Assembly: GCA_016293925.1 (NCBI GenBank)
Contig: JAEDCX010000010.1
Coordinates: 1 to 43,234 of the forward strand
DNA: 43,234 nucleotides
From: Lachnospiraceae bacterium
GTDB taxonomy: Bacteria > Bacillota > Clostridia > Lachnospirales > Lachnospiraceae
Direction: 5' to 3'
Shown: in pieces, positions 16,391 to 24,183 of the stretch
Numbering within the stretch: position 1 is the stretch's first letter
Layout: each line of letters begins with the position of its first letter
The notes under the pieces: generated by a model
Database searches by the model: none
The model's input: the letters and a program-made list of their open reading frames with translations, nothing else
Told to the model about the DNA's origin: nothing
Translations under genes and position numbers: made by a program

Positions 16391-16399
16391 AGAATTATC

Positions 16400-16747
16400 A
16401 TGAACGACATCATCAAAGAAATTGAGCAGGAACAGTTAAAAGAGAACGTGGACAGCTTTGAAGTCGGTGATACTGTTAAGGTATACGGCAAGATCAAAGA
16501 GGGAAACCGTGAGCGTATCCAGATCTTCGAGGGAACAGTTCTGAAGATTCAGAACGGCGGAGCGAGAACTACTTTCACAGTAAGAAAGATTTCCAACGGT
16601 ATCGGCGTAGAAAAGACATGGCCGTTACATTCTCCCAACGTAGAGAAGATCGAGGTAGTCAGAAAAGGTAAAGTCAGAAGAGCAAAACTGAACTACTTAA
16701 GAGACAGAATCGGTAAGAAAGCAAAAGTAAAAGAGTTAGTAAGATAA
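16400..16747 (+). CDS. rplS: 50S ribosomal protein L19
   Basis: L19 sits at the 30S–50S interface. The 115-residue protein has the family body: FEVGDTVKVYGKIKEGNRERIQIFEGTV, then RTTFTVRKISNGIGVEKTWPLHSPNVEKIEVVRKGKVRRAKLNYLRD. Start ATG 16400 was preferred over an ATG six codons earlier because AGGAG (16386–16390) lies nine bases upstream of it and MNDIIKEIEQ matches the family. It ends the SRP/ribosome cluster and has a strong terminator 20 bases after the stop. It probably has its own promoter and an autoregulatory leader. Confidence 0.97.
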   Translation: MNDIIKEIEQEQLKENVDSFEVGDTVKVYGKIKEGNRERIQIFEGTVLKIQNGGARTTFTVRKISNGIGVEKTWPLHSPNVEKIEVVRKGKVRRAKLNYLRDRIGKKAKVKELVR

Positions 16748-16766
16748 TCGAAACCGAAGAGCTGAT

Positions 16767-16800
16767 GAGGGACAAATACCATTCGTACTTGTCCCTTTTT
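16767..16800 (+). terminator. Terminator after rplS
   Basis: AGGGACAAATAC (16767–16778) pairs with GTACTTGTCCCT (16784–16795) with one mismatch, then a run of T to 16800. Confidence 0.9.
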
Positions 16801-16817
16801 TCATCTTTCTATATAAT
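16788..16817 (+). promoter_or_regulatory. Promoter of the lepB–rbgA group
   Basis: TTGTCC (16788–16793), 18 bases, TATAAT (16812–16817). The -35 is made of bases in the right arm of the rplS terminator. Confidence 0.6.
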
Positions 16818-16885
16818 CATAATCAAAGCAGGAAAGTATGGTTACAGGGTACCGATTCTGTGACCGAGGAGCAGGCGGCAGGGAT

Positions 16886-17476
16886 ATGGCACGCAGAAGA
16901 AGCGGATTATCTTTTTACAGAAGGCGCAAAAAACTGAATACAAATGTGTTGAAGCAGATTCTGATCTGGATCATCGGCATTGTCATTGCAGTGTTTGTTG
17001 GATTTGCCATTGTGTACTGCGTGGGAATCCGAACCAGCATTATCGGGGATTCCATGAGTCCAACATTATCGAACGGTCAGGAGATATATATCAACCGGAT
17101 TGTGTATCATTTCCGTTCTCCGAGGCGGAATGATGTGATTGTGTTTACACCACCGTCCAACGAGAGGTCGCATTACTATGTGAAACGAGTCATCGCTCTT
17201 CCCGGGGAAACCATTCAGATCAAAGGCGGCAGAATCTACATCAACGGCAAACTGTATGATGAGGATCGTGACATTTACGATCTGATTGAGGATCCGGGTA
17301 TTGCGGAGGAGGAGATAGTACTGGGTAAAGATGAGTATTTTGTTCTGGGGGACAACCGCAATAACAGCGAGGATTCCAGATCGGCCAATATCGGTCCGGT
17401 CAAGCGAAGTATGATTTTCGGACGTGCCTGGTTCCATATGGCAGGTTCGGGTAAAGGAATGGGTTTGATTCAATGA
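16886..17476 (+). CDS. lepB: Type I signal peptidase (first copy)
   Basis: Membrane-anchored serine protease that removes signal peptides from exported proteins. The 196-residue protein begins with a very basic cytoplasmic stretch (MARRRSGLSFYRRRKK), has one membrane segment at about residues 25–45, then the catalytic Ser56 in GDSMSPT, the general-base Lys100 in YYVKRVIALPGE and the C-terminal GDNRNNSEDSR box. ATG 16886 gives the typical N-terminus. An in-frame ATG at 16838 also has an AGGA site and would add 16 residues. Its stop overlaps the rbgA start by four bases. A second, non-identical copy lies just beyond rbgA. Confidence 0.93.
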   Translation: MARRRSGLSFYRRRKKLNTNVLKQILIWIIGIVIAVFVGFAIVYCVGIRTSIIGDSMSPTLSNGQEIYINRIVYHFRSPRRNDVIVFTPPSNERSHYYVKRVIALPGETIQIKGGRIYINGKLYDEDRDIYDLIEDPGIAEEEIVLGKDEYFVLGDNRNNSEDSRSANIGPVKRSMIFGRAWFHMAGSGKGMGLIQ

Positions 17477-18330
17477 TCAATTATCAATGGTATCCGGGTC
17501 ATATGACCAAGGCGAAGAGAATGATGCAGGAGAATCTGCCGCTGATCGATCTGATCATCGAACTGGTGGATGCGCGGATTCCCTTAAGCAGCCGGAATCC
17601 CGACATAGATACACTTGGCAGGAATAAGGCAAGGCTGATTCTGATGAATAAGTCGGATCTGGCTGACAGCAGAGCCAATGCAGCCTGGGAGGAATATTTT
17701 ACGAATCAGGGTTACTATGTCCTTCCGTTGAATTCCAAGAACGGCACCGGTATGAAAAGTGTACAGGCAAAGGTGCGTGAGGCCTGCCGGGAGAAGATTG
17801 AGCGGGATCGCATGCGCGGCATCAAGAATCGTCCTGTCAGGGCAATGGTGGTTGGGATTCCCAATGTGGGAAAATCGACGTTCATAAACAGCTTCTCCGG
17901 ACGTGCATGCACCAAGACCGGAAATAAACCGGGGGTAACAAAGGGGAAACAGTGGATTCACGTTAATAATGAATTGGAACTTCTGGATACACCGGGGATT
18001 CTCTGGCCGAAATTCGAGGACCAGGAGGTAGGACTCCGGCTGGCGATGATTGGCTCCATCAATGATGAGATTCTCTCCATGGAGGATCTTGCCTTCTCGA
18101 CGATTGCATTTCTGCAGAACCGATATCCGGATCATTTGCAGGAGCGGTATCAGATCGAGCCGGATGGAATGGAAACGTTGGAGGTTCTGGACTCCATCTG
18201 CAGGAAAAGAGGATGTCTGAAAAGGGGACAGGAGCCGGATTACACCAGAGTATCCGGAATGATCCTGGATGATTTCCGAACGGGGAAGCTTGGGAAGATA
18301 ACGCTTGAACTTCCTGCGCAAAAGCAATAG
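17473..18330 (+). CDS. rbgA: Ribosome biogenesis GTPase YlqF/RbgA
   Basis: Circularly permuted GTPase required for a late step of 50S assembly (incorporation of L16 and others) in Bacillus. The motif order is permuted as expected: NKSD (G4, residues 59–62), SKNG (G5), then GIPNVGKS (G1, 128–135), the switch region KPGVTKGKQ and DTPG (G3). A C-terminal RNA-binding ANTAR-like helical domain follows. The 285-residue length is normal. The ATG overlaps the lepB stop (ATGA), so it is translationally coupled to the first signal peptidase. The rbgA–rnhB neighbourhood is conserved in Bacillus and Clostridia. Confidence 0.96.
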   Translation: MINYQWYPGHMTKAKRMMQENLPLIDLIIELVDARIPLSSRNPDIDTLGRNKARLILMNKSDLADSRANAAWEEYFTNQGYYVLPLNSKNGTGMKSVQAKVREACREKIERDRMRGIKNRPVRAMVVGIPNVGKSTFINSFSGRACTKTGNKPGVTKGKQWIHVNNELELLDTPGILWPKFEDQEVGLRLAMIGSINDEILSMEDLAFSTIAFLQNRYPDHLQERYQIEPDGMETLEVLDSICRKRGCLKRGQEPDYTRVSGMILDDFRTGKLGKITLELPAQKQ

Positions 18331-18371
18331 AATATAAGATATAGGAAGTGCGTTGGAAAGGGGTTCGTGAT

Positions 18372-18917
18372 ATGAAATCCTGGAAAAAAGAGATCCTGAC
18401 CACTGGAATCTATCTGTTGGTCGTTCTGATTATTACCTTTCTGATTATTCGTTTTGTGGGGCAGCGTACAAGGGTAAAAGGTCCCAGTATGCAGCCGACG
18501 CTTGCAGAAGGCGATAATCTGATTGTGGATAAGATCACCTATCGGTTCCGGAATCCGAAACGGTTTGAGATCATTGTGTTCCGACCCGTAAGAGCGGAGG
18601 ACACGGAGACCTATTATATCAAACGGGTCATCGGACTTCCCGGGGAAACCGTTCATATTGATGAAGACGGAGTGATCTATATCAACGGAGAGGAACTGCC
18701 GGAATCCTACGGTGCGGAGCAGATCAGTCCATCCATGATTAAACTTGCGGCCGGCGAGATTGTTCTGGGCGAAGACGAATATTTTGTGATGGGTGATAAC
18801 CGGAATCACAGTATGGACAGCCGGGATGCATGGGTTGGGAATGTGTCCAAGAAATATATTATCGGCAGAGCTGTTTTCCGGATCTGGCCGTTTCGTAAGT
18901 TTGGCACGATTCATTAG
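18372..18917 (+). CDS. lepB: Type I signal peptidase (second copy)
   Basis: A second signal peptidase of 181 residues. It has a short basic N-terminus (MKSWKKE), one membrane segment at about 11–28, catalytic Ser39 in KGPSMQPT, Lys84 in YYIKRVIGLPGE and the GDNRNHSMDSR box. It differs from the first copy in the N-terminus, which lacks the Arg-rich cytoplasmic segment, and in a longer insert between the Lys motif and the final box. ATG 18372 follows GGAAAGGGG at a good distance. The copies flank rbgA rather than lying in tandem and are clearly diverged, so they may serve different substrates or expression levels. Confidence 0.94.
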   Translation: MKSWKKEILTTGIYLLVVLIITFLIIRFVGQRTRVKGPSMQPTLAEGDNLIVDKITYRFRNPKRFEIIVFRPVRAEDTETYYIKRVIGLPGETVHIDEDGVIYINGEELPESYGAEQISPSMIKLAAGEIVLGEDEYFVMGDNRNHSMDSRDAWVGNVSKKYIIGRAVFRIWPFRKFGTIH

Positions 18918-18965
18918 GCTGTAATGAGGACCGAATGGGCGTGCCGGGAAGGCAAGAAGAATTAC

Positions 18966-19724
18966 ATGGAAGAGACAATCAAACAGATTAAGGATGAATT
19001 TCAGGCGGCAACAGTGGAGATGCTGCCTGATTTTGTTTGTCGTCATGCGCAGGATGCAAGAACGGCAGTGCAGGACATCGTAAGACGGGCACAGAAGCGT
19101 CTGGATGCCCATCAGGCAGAGGTGGAGCGTACAAAGCTTATGTACCGTTTTGAAGAGCAATATGGAGCGTATCAGTACATCTGCGGAATCGACGAGGTGG
19201 GGCGCGGTCCTTTCGCAGGTCCGGTTGTTGCAGGGGCCGTGATTCTTCCGAAGGATATCAGGATACTGGAATTGAATGATTCCAAGAAGCTGTCTGCCGG
19301 GAAACGAGAAGAATTGTATGATGTGATCGTGGAACGTGCCGTAAGCTACGGACTGGGTTTCGTGGGGCCGGAGCGCATTGATGAGATCAATATTCTGCAG
19401 GCAACCTATGAGGCGATGCGGGAGGCTATTCAGAAATTATCTCCCGTACCCGATATACTACTAAATGATGCGGTTACGATTCCGAAGGTGGAGATCCGTC
19501 AGGTGCCCATTATCAAAGGCGATGCCAAAAGTGCATCCATCGCGGCGGCCAGCATTCTTGCAAAGGTTACGAGGGATCGCCTGATGGAGGAATACGACAA
19601 GGTATTCCCGGAATATCATTTTGCATCCAATAAAGGATACGGTTCCAGGGAGCATATTGAGGCAATTCAGAAATATGGTCCCACACCGATTCACAGGAAA
19701 ACATTTATTCACAATTTTGTTTGA
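18966..19724 (+). CDS. rnhB: Ribonuclease HII
   Basis: Cleaves RNA in RNA–DNA hybrids and removes single misincorporated ribonucleotides. At 252 residues it is the long Firmicutes form with an N-terminal extension of about 70 residues before the catalytic core. Active-site acids are D76 and E77 in ICGIDEVGRGPFAGPV, the Asp of ILLNDAV and the Asp of IKGDAKSASIAAASILAKVTRD. The frame opens 14 codons earlier, but ATG 18966 gives the normal length. It follows the second signal peptidase closely and precedes the FliK-like gene by 14 bases. Confidence 0.96.
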   Translation: MEETIKQIKDEFQAATVEMLPDFVCRHAQDARTAVQDIVRRAQKRLDAHQAEVERTKLMYRFEEQYGAYQYICGIDEVGRGPFAGPVVAGAVILPKDIRILELNDSKKLSAGKREELYDVIVERAVSYGLGFVGPERIDEINILQATYEAMREAIQKLSPVPDILLNDAVTIPKVEIRQVPIIKGDAKSASIAAASILAKVTRDRLMEEYDKVFPEYHFASNKGYGSREHIEAIQKYGPTPIHRKTFIHNFV

Positions 19725-19738
19725 GAAATGAGGAAGGT

Positions 19739-21550
19739 ATGAGCGTAACAGTAACAGGGAATCAGCATTCGCCTGCCGGTGCCCTGCAACAGGGGAGTGT
19801 GGGACAGGTCAGTACGGGAAATGTGTCTGTATCCTCCGGTTATTCCCGGCAGAACATGCCCGGGGCGTTGACGTCGGGGACGTATATTACCGGTGAAGTC
19901 ATCGGTACCGACAAGGATGGGGTACAGATCAGGCTGGAAGATAATACTGTCATCTATGCGAAGCTGGAGAATGGTGCCGGGTTGACGAATCATGCGTTTG
20001 TGACATTTGAGGTCAGTCAGAGCAGTCCGTCCCAGGTTGTACTGCGACCGCTGTACACGAACACCGCCCAAGCATCTACTGTGCTGTCGGCATTACAGCA
20101 GGCTGGTATGGAGATTTCGGACCGTACCATGGATATGGTGAATCAGATGATGCGGGAGGGATTGTCCATTGACCGGCAATCTCTGGGAACCATGTATCAT
20201 ATCGTGCAGGAAAACCCTTCTGCCAATGTGAGCGATCTGGTAACAATACACGCCCTGGGACTTCCGATAAACGAGCAGACAATCACAGGATTTGCAGGGC
20301 TGGGTGAGATGAACCGGGTGTTAACCAATACGATGAATCAGTTTGCGGATGATGTGACGGGAACCTATGAGGCCATTCTTGCAGAAGAAGGCAGACAGGC
20401 TGCAGAAGCATACCTCACGGAACTGGTAGCGTTGATACAGGATGGAGCGGATGCGTTTTCCGGTGGAGAAGGAGATCCGTTTCGCACCCTGCATCCGGAT
20501 GTTGTACAGCCGGATAGTACGATGTCGCAACCGGAGGGAGGCGCAGTGCAGCCGCAGCCGGAGGGAACGCTGATGTCGCAACCGGAGGGAGGTGCAGTGC
20601 AACCGCAGCCGGAGGGAACGCTGATGCCGCAACCGGAGGGGGTCGCAGTGCTGCCACAGCCGGAGGGAACGCTGATGCTGCAACCGGAGGGAGATGCAGT
20701 ACAGCCACAGCCGGAGGGAACACTGATGCTGCAACCGGAGGGAGATGCAGTGCAGCCACAGCCGGAGGGAACGCTGATGCTGCAACCGGAGGAAGGTGCT
20801 GTACAGATACAGTCAGACAGTATGCTGCGGACACCGGAACAGGTCCATGCTTTTCTGGAATCGATGCGGAGTCAGGATCCGGCGACGGTTACAGAACGGA
20901 TCCGGGATCAGCTGCGAGGTATTCTGGAGAATCGTTGGTCGTTGCAGCCGCAGGAACTTGCCGGCAAGAGCGGAAATGAGATCTACAGGGAACTGAACCG
21001 GATTTATCATTCCATGCAGGATACGGCAGAGCGAATCATCAGATCGCTACAGGAAATGAATCGGGAGGATACTCCGGTTGCCAGAACTGCCCATGCCATG
21101 CAGAGTAATGTGGATTTTCTGCAGACGGTAAACCAGACCTATGCCTATGTGCAGATTCCGCTGAAGATGTCGGGGCAATGGAAGGAGGGCGATCTGTATG
21201 TGTATACCAGAAAGCGCAATCTTGCTTCCAAGGAGGAAGAATTGACCGCCATGCTGCATCTGGATATGGAGTATCTGGGACCGGTGGGGGTATTGATCCG
21301 GTTAAAAGAGAACCATGTGGGAACGAAATTCATGCTGCAGGATGAAGAAACCCTTTCATTTGTGGAGAAACATATGGATATGTTAGAGAAACGGCTGGAA
21401 GCAAAGGGGTATGCGGTTCACACGGAGGCGGTGAAGACAGCCGGAGCATATCATATTGAGGACAGTATCAAGGAGGATCTCGGCACCGGTCTGGTGCCGC
21501 GTACAGAGTACGGAAACGGTTGTCGGTTGTCTTTTGATATGCGTGCATAA
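19739..21550 (+). CDS. FliK-like (YlqG-type) protein with 17-residue repeats
   Basis: A 603-residue protein with no signal peptide or membrane segment. The N-terminal 230 residues are Gln/Ser/Thr-rich with a possible small beta domain (GEVIGTDKDGVQIRLEDNTVIYAKL). Residues about 264–358 are five full copies and one partial copy of a 17-residue Pro/Gln/Glu repeat (QPEGxAVQPQPEGTLM plus one). The C-terminal part (about 470–565: QIPLKMSGQWKEGDLYVYTRK, then LHLDMEYLGPVGVLIRLKENHVGTKF) resembles the flagellar hook-length control FliK C-terminal domain. Position after rnhB and before an FlhB-C-like gene matches ylqG–ylqH of Bacillus. No other flagellar gene is nearby. Function unknown. ATG 19739 follows GAGGAAGG; a TTG six codons upstream is possible. 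Confidence 0.72.
   Translation: MSVTVTGNQHSPAGALQQGSVGQVSTGNVSVSSGYSRQNMPGALTSGTYITGEVIGTDKDGVQIRLEDNTVIYAKLENGAGLTNHAFVTFEVSQSSPSQVVLRPLYTNTAQASTVLSALQQAGMEISDRTMDMVNQMMREGLSIDRQSLGTMYHIVQENPSANVSDLVTIHALGLPINEQTITGFAGLGEMNRVLTNTMNQFADDVTGTYEAILAEEGRQAAEAYLTELVALIQDGADAFSGGEGDPFRTLHPDVVQPDSTMSQPEGGAVQPQPEGTLMSQPEGGAVQPQPEGTLMPQPEGVAVLPQPEGTLMLQPEGDAVQPQPEGTLMLQPEGDAVQPQPEGTLMLQPEEGAVQIQSDSMLRTPEQVHAFLESMRSQDPATVTERIRDQLRGILENRWSLQPQELAGKSGNEIYRELNRIYHSMQDTAERIIRSLQEMNREDTPVARTAHAMQSNVDFLQTVNQTYAYVQIPLKMSGQWKEGDLYVYTRKRNLASKEEELTAMLHLDMEYLGPVGVLIRLKENHVGTKFMLQDEETLSFVEKHMDMLEKRLEAKGYAVHTEAVKTAGAYHIEDSIKEDLGTGLVPRTEYGNGCRLSFDMRA
20529..20812 (+). repeat. 51-base in-frame tandem repeat in the FliK-like gene
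   Basis: Five full units starting at 20529, 20580, 20631, 20682 and 20733, and a partial sixth from 20784, each 51 bases (17 codons). Each unit is itself two half-units beginning with CCGGAGGGA (the QPEG motif). Neighbouring units differ by only a few substitutions and no length change, so copy number could vary between strains without breaking the frame. Confidence 0.92.
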
Positions 21551-21565
21551 CGGAAGGAGAAGGCA

Positions 21566-21847
21566 ATGATGCAGAAGCATTCCAAAAAGCAGGCAATTGC
21601 CCTGGAATATGACCCCAATGAGGCGGCACCGAAGGTGGTTGCCACCGGTACCGGTGCCATTGCGGATCGGATTATTGAGAAAGCACAGGAGGCCAATGTT
21701 CCGGTGCACAAGGATTCCAAACTTGCGGATACATTATCCCGTCTGGAGATTGGGGAGATGATTCCGCCGGAATTATACGAAGTGGTGGCGGAAATCCTGG
21801 TTTTTGTGGATGCAATGGATAAAATCCGGGGTAAAATGGAACAGTAA
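21566..21847 (+). CDS. FlhB C-terminal-domain-like protein (YlqH type)
   Basis: A 93-residue soluble protein matching the cytoplasmic C-terminal domain of the flagellar export switch FlhB (EscU/YscU family): AIALEYDPNEAAPKVVATGTGAIADRIIEKA, VPVHKDSKLADTLSRLEIGEMIPPELYEVVAEIL. It lacks the membrane half and the autocleavage motif NPTH; the protein begins about where FlhB is cut. It follows the FliK-like gene by 15 bases. In flagella, FliK signals to FlhB-C to switch export substrates, so a free-standing FliK/FlhB-C pair is a coherent unit even without a flagellum. GAAGGAGAAGG precedes two adjacent ATGs (21566 and 21569). A 219-base region with no gene follows. Confidence 0.85.
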   Translation: MMQKHSKKQAIALEYDPNEAAPKVVATGTGAIADRIIEKAQEANVPVHKDSKLADTLSRLEIGEMIPPELYEVVAEILVFVDAMDKIRGKMEQ

Positions 21848-22066
21848 CACGAATAGGGACACGATCAAAACGTTGTGAATAAACGGTATCAGTCATCCGG
21901 TCTGTCATGTTGTCCTTTGCGGACTGTCGGACCGGATATCGGGCAGATTCCTGCCAAAATCAGCGAGAAAACAACATCATAGAACGGGATCGGAACCGGA
22001 GGCTGTGGGTGGAAAGATTCTCCCCGGGATTCCTCCGGTGGGACGATTCTGCGGAATGGGGACAAA

Positions 22067-22426
22067 ATGGCAAAAATAAATCGACGGTCCGTCGGGGCAC
22101 AACGGGAACAACAGGCGGCAGAATACCTTCGCGCGAAGGGATATGAGATTTTGGCGCAGAATATATATACCCCCTTTGGGGAACTGGATATTTTGGCGGG
22201 ACAGGGGGATATGTTGATATTCACGGAGATCAAATATCGTTCCGGAATGCAGTGCGGCGATCCGCTGGAAGCGGTTGACCGTCGGAAGCAGAAGCGGATC
22301 TGCCAATCGGCGATGTACTATTATGCACAGCACGGGTACGGCAAACCCTGCAGATTCGATGTGATTGCAATCTACGGAGACGGCAGGATCGTTCATATAG
22401 AGAATGCTTTTGAATATCAGTTCTGA
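22067..22426 (+). CDS. yraN: YraN family protein (UPF0102)
   Basis: A 119-residue protein of the YraN/UPF0102 family, which has a Holliday-junction-resolvase/restriction-nuclease-like fold. The sequence shows the family's GAQREQQAAEYLRAKGYEILAQN start, the acidic nuclease-like motif FGELDILA and the ExK motif as FTEIKYR, followed by DPLEAVDRRKQKRI. Nuclease activity is suggested by the fold but the role is not established. The gene is commonly found after rnhB in bacteria, as here with two intervening genes. ATG 22067 is preceded by GGGGAC. The 219 bases upstream hold no gene; they contain a possible TCCGGTC/GACCGGA hairpin only. Confidence 0.92.
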   Translation: MAKINRRSVGAQREQQAAEYLRAKGYEILAQNIYTPFGELDILAGQGDMLIFTEIKYRSGMQCGDPLEAVDRRKQKRICQSAMYYYAQHGYGKPCRFDVIAIYGDGRIVHIENAFEYQF

Positions 22427-22499
22427 TTGTCATGAGGGAATGCATGTAGTAAGATTCTTATCACAGGGGAGATGTGGGACGGAGTGTGAGGAGAGCGGG

Positions 22500-23357
22500 A
22501 TGATACGGTTTGGTAGTGAAGACAGAATATTTCGTCAAGTGAATAAGAACGGATTACCCTGCCTTGTGTTTCAGGGCTGGGAACAATACGGATTTCAGGA
22601 GCATCTTTTTACAACACGGGAAGGCGGAGTCAGTGAAGGGATCTATGCTTCCCTGAATCTGGGATTCGGAAGAGGAGATGATCCGGAGCGTGTGCTTACG
22701 AATTACAGGCGTGTGGCACAGGCGCTGGGTGAAACAATTGAGGATATGGTGTGTTCGGATCAGACCCATACTTCCAATATTCGTATTGTGACGGCGCAGG
22801 ATCGCGGGAAAGGTGTGGTGGTGCCCCGGGATTATACGGATATTGACGGATTGCTGACCAATGAGCCGGGGATTATCCTCGGATGCTTTTTTGCAGACTG
22901 TGTACCGCTGTATTTCCTGGATCCCGTGGAACGGGTGGTGGGCATCTGCCATTCCGGATGGCGGGGTACGGTGGCGCAGATCGGAGCTGCTGCGGTGGAG
23001 AAGATGGAGAAAACCTACGGGTGCCTGAGGGAAAATATCGTTGCCGGAATCGGGCCTTCGATCTGCGGGGCTTGCTATGAGATCGGGGAAGATGTTGCAG
23101 AAGCATTCATGCGGTTTCCTTTCCGTGATGCCATCCTGAAGAAGGATACCGCGAAACCCGGAGCGGAACAGAAATATCATCTGAATCTGTGGGAGACGAA
23201 CCGGAGAATCCTGCTGGCTGCCGGTCTGTCGGACCGGAATGTCTATGTGACGAATCTGTGCACCTGTTGCAACCATGAGAGCATGTTTTCTCACCGGGGA
23301 AGCGGAGGGAAACGTGGTAACCTGGGGGCATTTATCAGGATCCGGACACAGAAATAA
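22500..23357 (+). CDS. pgeF: Peptidoglycan editing factor PgeF (YfiH/laccase-domain family)
   Basis: A 285-residue cytoplasmic protein of the Cu-oxidase_4/YfiH family. E. coli PgeF prevents misincorporation of serine or glycine for alanine in peptidoglycan stems, and relatives act on purine nucleosides in vitro. The metal/active-site residues are present: H90 in SDQTHTS, C134 in FADCVPL and H151 in CHSGWRG. Further family motifs are LNLGFGRGDD, AGIGPSICGACYEIG and CTCCNHESMFSHR. The frame is open 32 codons upstream, but ATG 22500 follows GAGGAGAG and matches the family start. It ends this transcription direction before the two-component genes. Confidence 0.93.
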   Translation: MIRFGSEDRIFRQVNKNGLPCLVFQGWEQYGFQEHLFTTREGGVSEGIYASLNLGFGRGDDPERVLTNYRRVAQALGETIEDMVCSDQTHTSNIRIVTAQDRGKGVVVPRDYTDIDGLLTNEPGIILGCFFADCVPLYFLDPVERVVGICHSGWRGTVAQIGAAAVEKMEKTYGCLRENIVAGIGPSICGACYEIGEDVAEAFMRFPFRDAILKKDTAKPGAEQKYHLNLWETNRRILLAAGLSDRNVYVTNLCTCCNHESMFSHRGSGGKRGNLGAFIRIRTQK

Positions 23358-23360
23358 GAA

Positions 23361-23395
23361 AATCTTAAGGATTACAGAGTGTATATATTAAGATT
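23361..23395. promoter_or_regulatory. Inverted repeat upstream of the response regulator
   Basis: AATCTTAA (23361–23368) and TTAAGATT (23388–23395) form a perfect 8-base inverted repeat with a 19-base spacer. Read the other way, TTAAGGATT and TTAAGATT are direct repeats 23 bases apart, the sort of layout OmpR-type regulators bind. No clear -35/-10 pair was found. Autoregulatory site or weak terminator of pgeF are both possible. Confidence 0.35.
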
Positions 23396-23434
23396 CCTAT
23401 GCTTTAATAGAATGGGAACAGGGGGACAGAACTG

Positions 23435-24130
23435 GTGACGATATTAATATGTGATGATGACAGAGAGATTGTGAAGGCTGTGGAAGTATATCTGCAGCAG
23501 GAAGAATATGAGGTACTGAAAGCCTATAACGGTAATGAGGCAATTGAGCAGATTCGCAAGAATCATGTGGATCTGCTGATTCTGGACATTATGATGCCAG
23601 GACTGGACGGGATCCAGACAGCACTGAAGATCCGGGAATTCAGTTCGCTGCCTATCATTATGTTGTCTGCCAAATCGGAAGACATGGATAAGATCATGGG
23701 ACTGAATATGGGGGCTGATGACTATATCTGTAAACCGTTCAATCCGTTGGAACTTCTGGCACGGGTCAAATCACAGCTGCGGCGGTATAAGCGGTTCGGC
23801 AATGAAACTTCTGTGGATTCACAGGTGTACCGTGCCGGCGGTCTTGTGATGAATGATGAGACCAAAGAGGTGACCGTTGACGGAGAGCCGGTCAAGCTTA
23901 CTCCGATGGAGTTCAATATTCTGCTTCTGCTGGTAAAGAATCAGGGGAAGGTGTTCTCCATCAAGCAGATCTATGAACAGATCTGGAATGAGGATGCGAT
24001 CGGTGCTGATAATACGGTGGCAGTACATATCAGACATATTCGGGAGAAGATTGAGATTAATCCCCGGGAGCCAAGATATCTGAAGGTGGTCTGGGGCGTC
24101 GGATATAAGATTGAGAAATGGAATGAGTAG
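23435..24130 (+). CDS. OmpR-family response regulator
   Basis: A 231-residue transcription factor with an N-terminal receiver domain (acidic pocket CDDD at 6–9, phosphoacceptor D51 in LILDIMMPGLDG, Thr/Ser position in IIMLSAKS, Lys in YICKPFNP) and a C-terminal winged-helix DNA-binding domain (VKLTPMEFNILLLLVKNQGKVFS through HIRHIREKIEINPREPRYLKVVWGVGYKIE). The start is GTG at 23435, behind AGGGGGACAG; no better ATG exists. It is followed after 53 bases by its cognate kinase. Regulons cannot be inferred; the sequence class resembles VanR/PhoB-like regulators of Clostridia. Confidence 0.95.
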   Translation: MTILICDDDREIVKAVEVYLQQEEYEVLKAYNGNEAIEQIRKNHVDLLILDIMMPGLDGIQTALKIREFSSLPIIMLSAKSEDMDKIMGLNMGADDYICKPFNPLELLARVKSQLRRYKRFGNETSVDSQVYRAGGLVMNDETKEVTVDGEPVKLTPMEFNILLLLVKNQGKVFSIKQIYEQIWNEDAIGADNTVAVHIRHIREKIEINPREPRYLKVVWGVGYKIEKWNE

Positions 24131-24183
24131 ATTGGAAACTGCATTCTGCCAACGCAGGAACCCTTGCGGATTGTAGGAGGAGT

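Noticed and set aside
20321..20834. Two long repeat-rich open frames on the minus strand opposite the FliK-like gene
   Set aside because: They mirror the 51-base repeat, whose length is a multiple of three, so all frames stay open; no ribosome site, and composition is Leu/Arg/His-skewed as in antisense frames.
21848..22066. Small open frame (21907–22146) in the gap before yraN
   Set aside because: It overlaps the start of yraN out of frame, has no ribosome site and no recognisable sequence.
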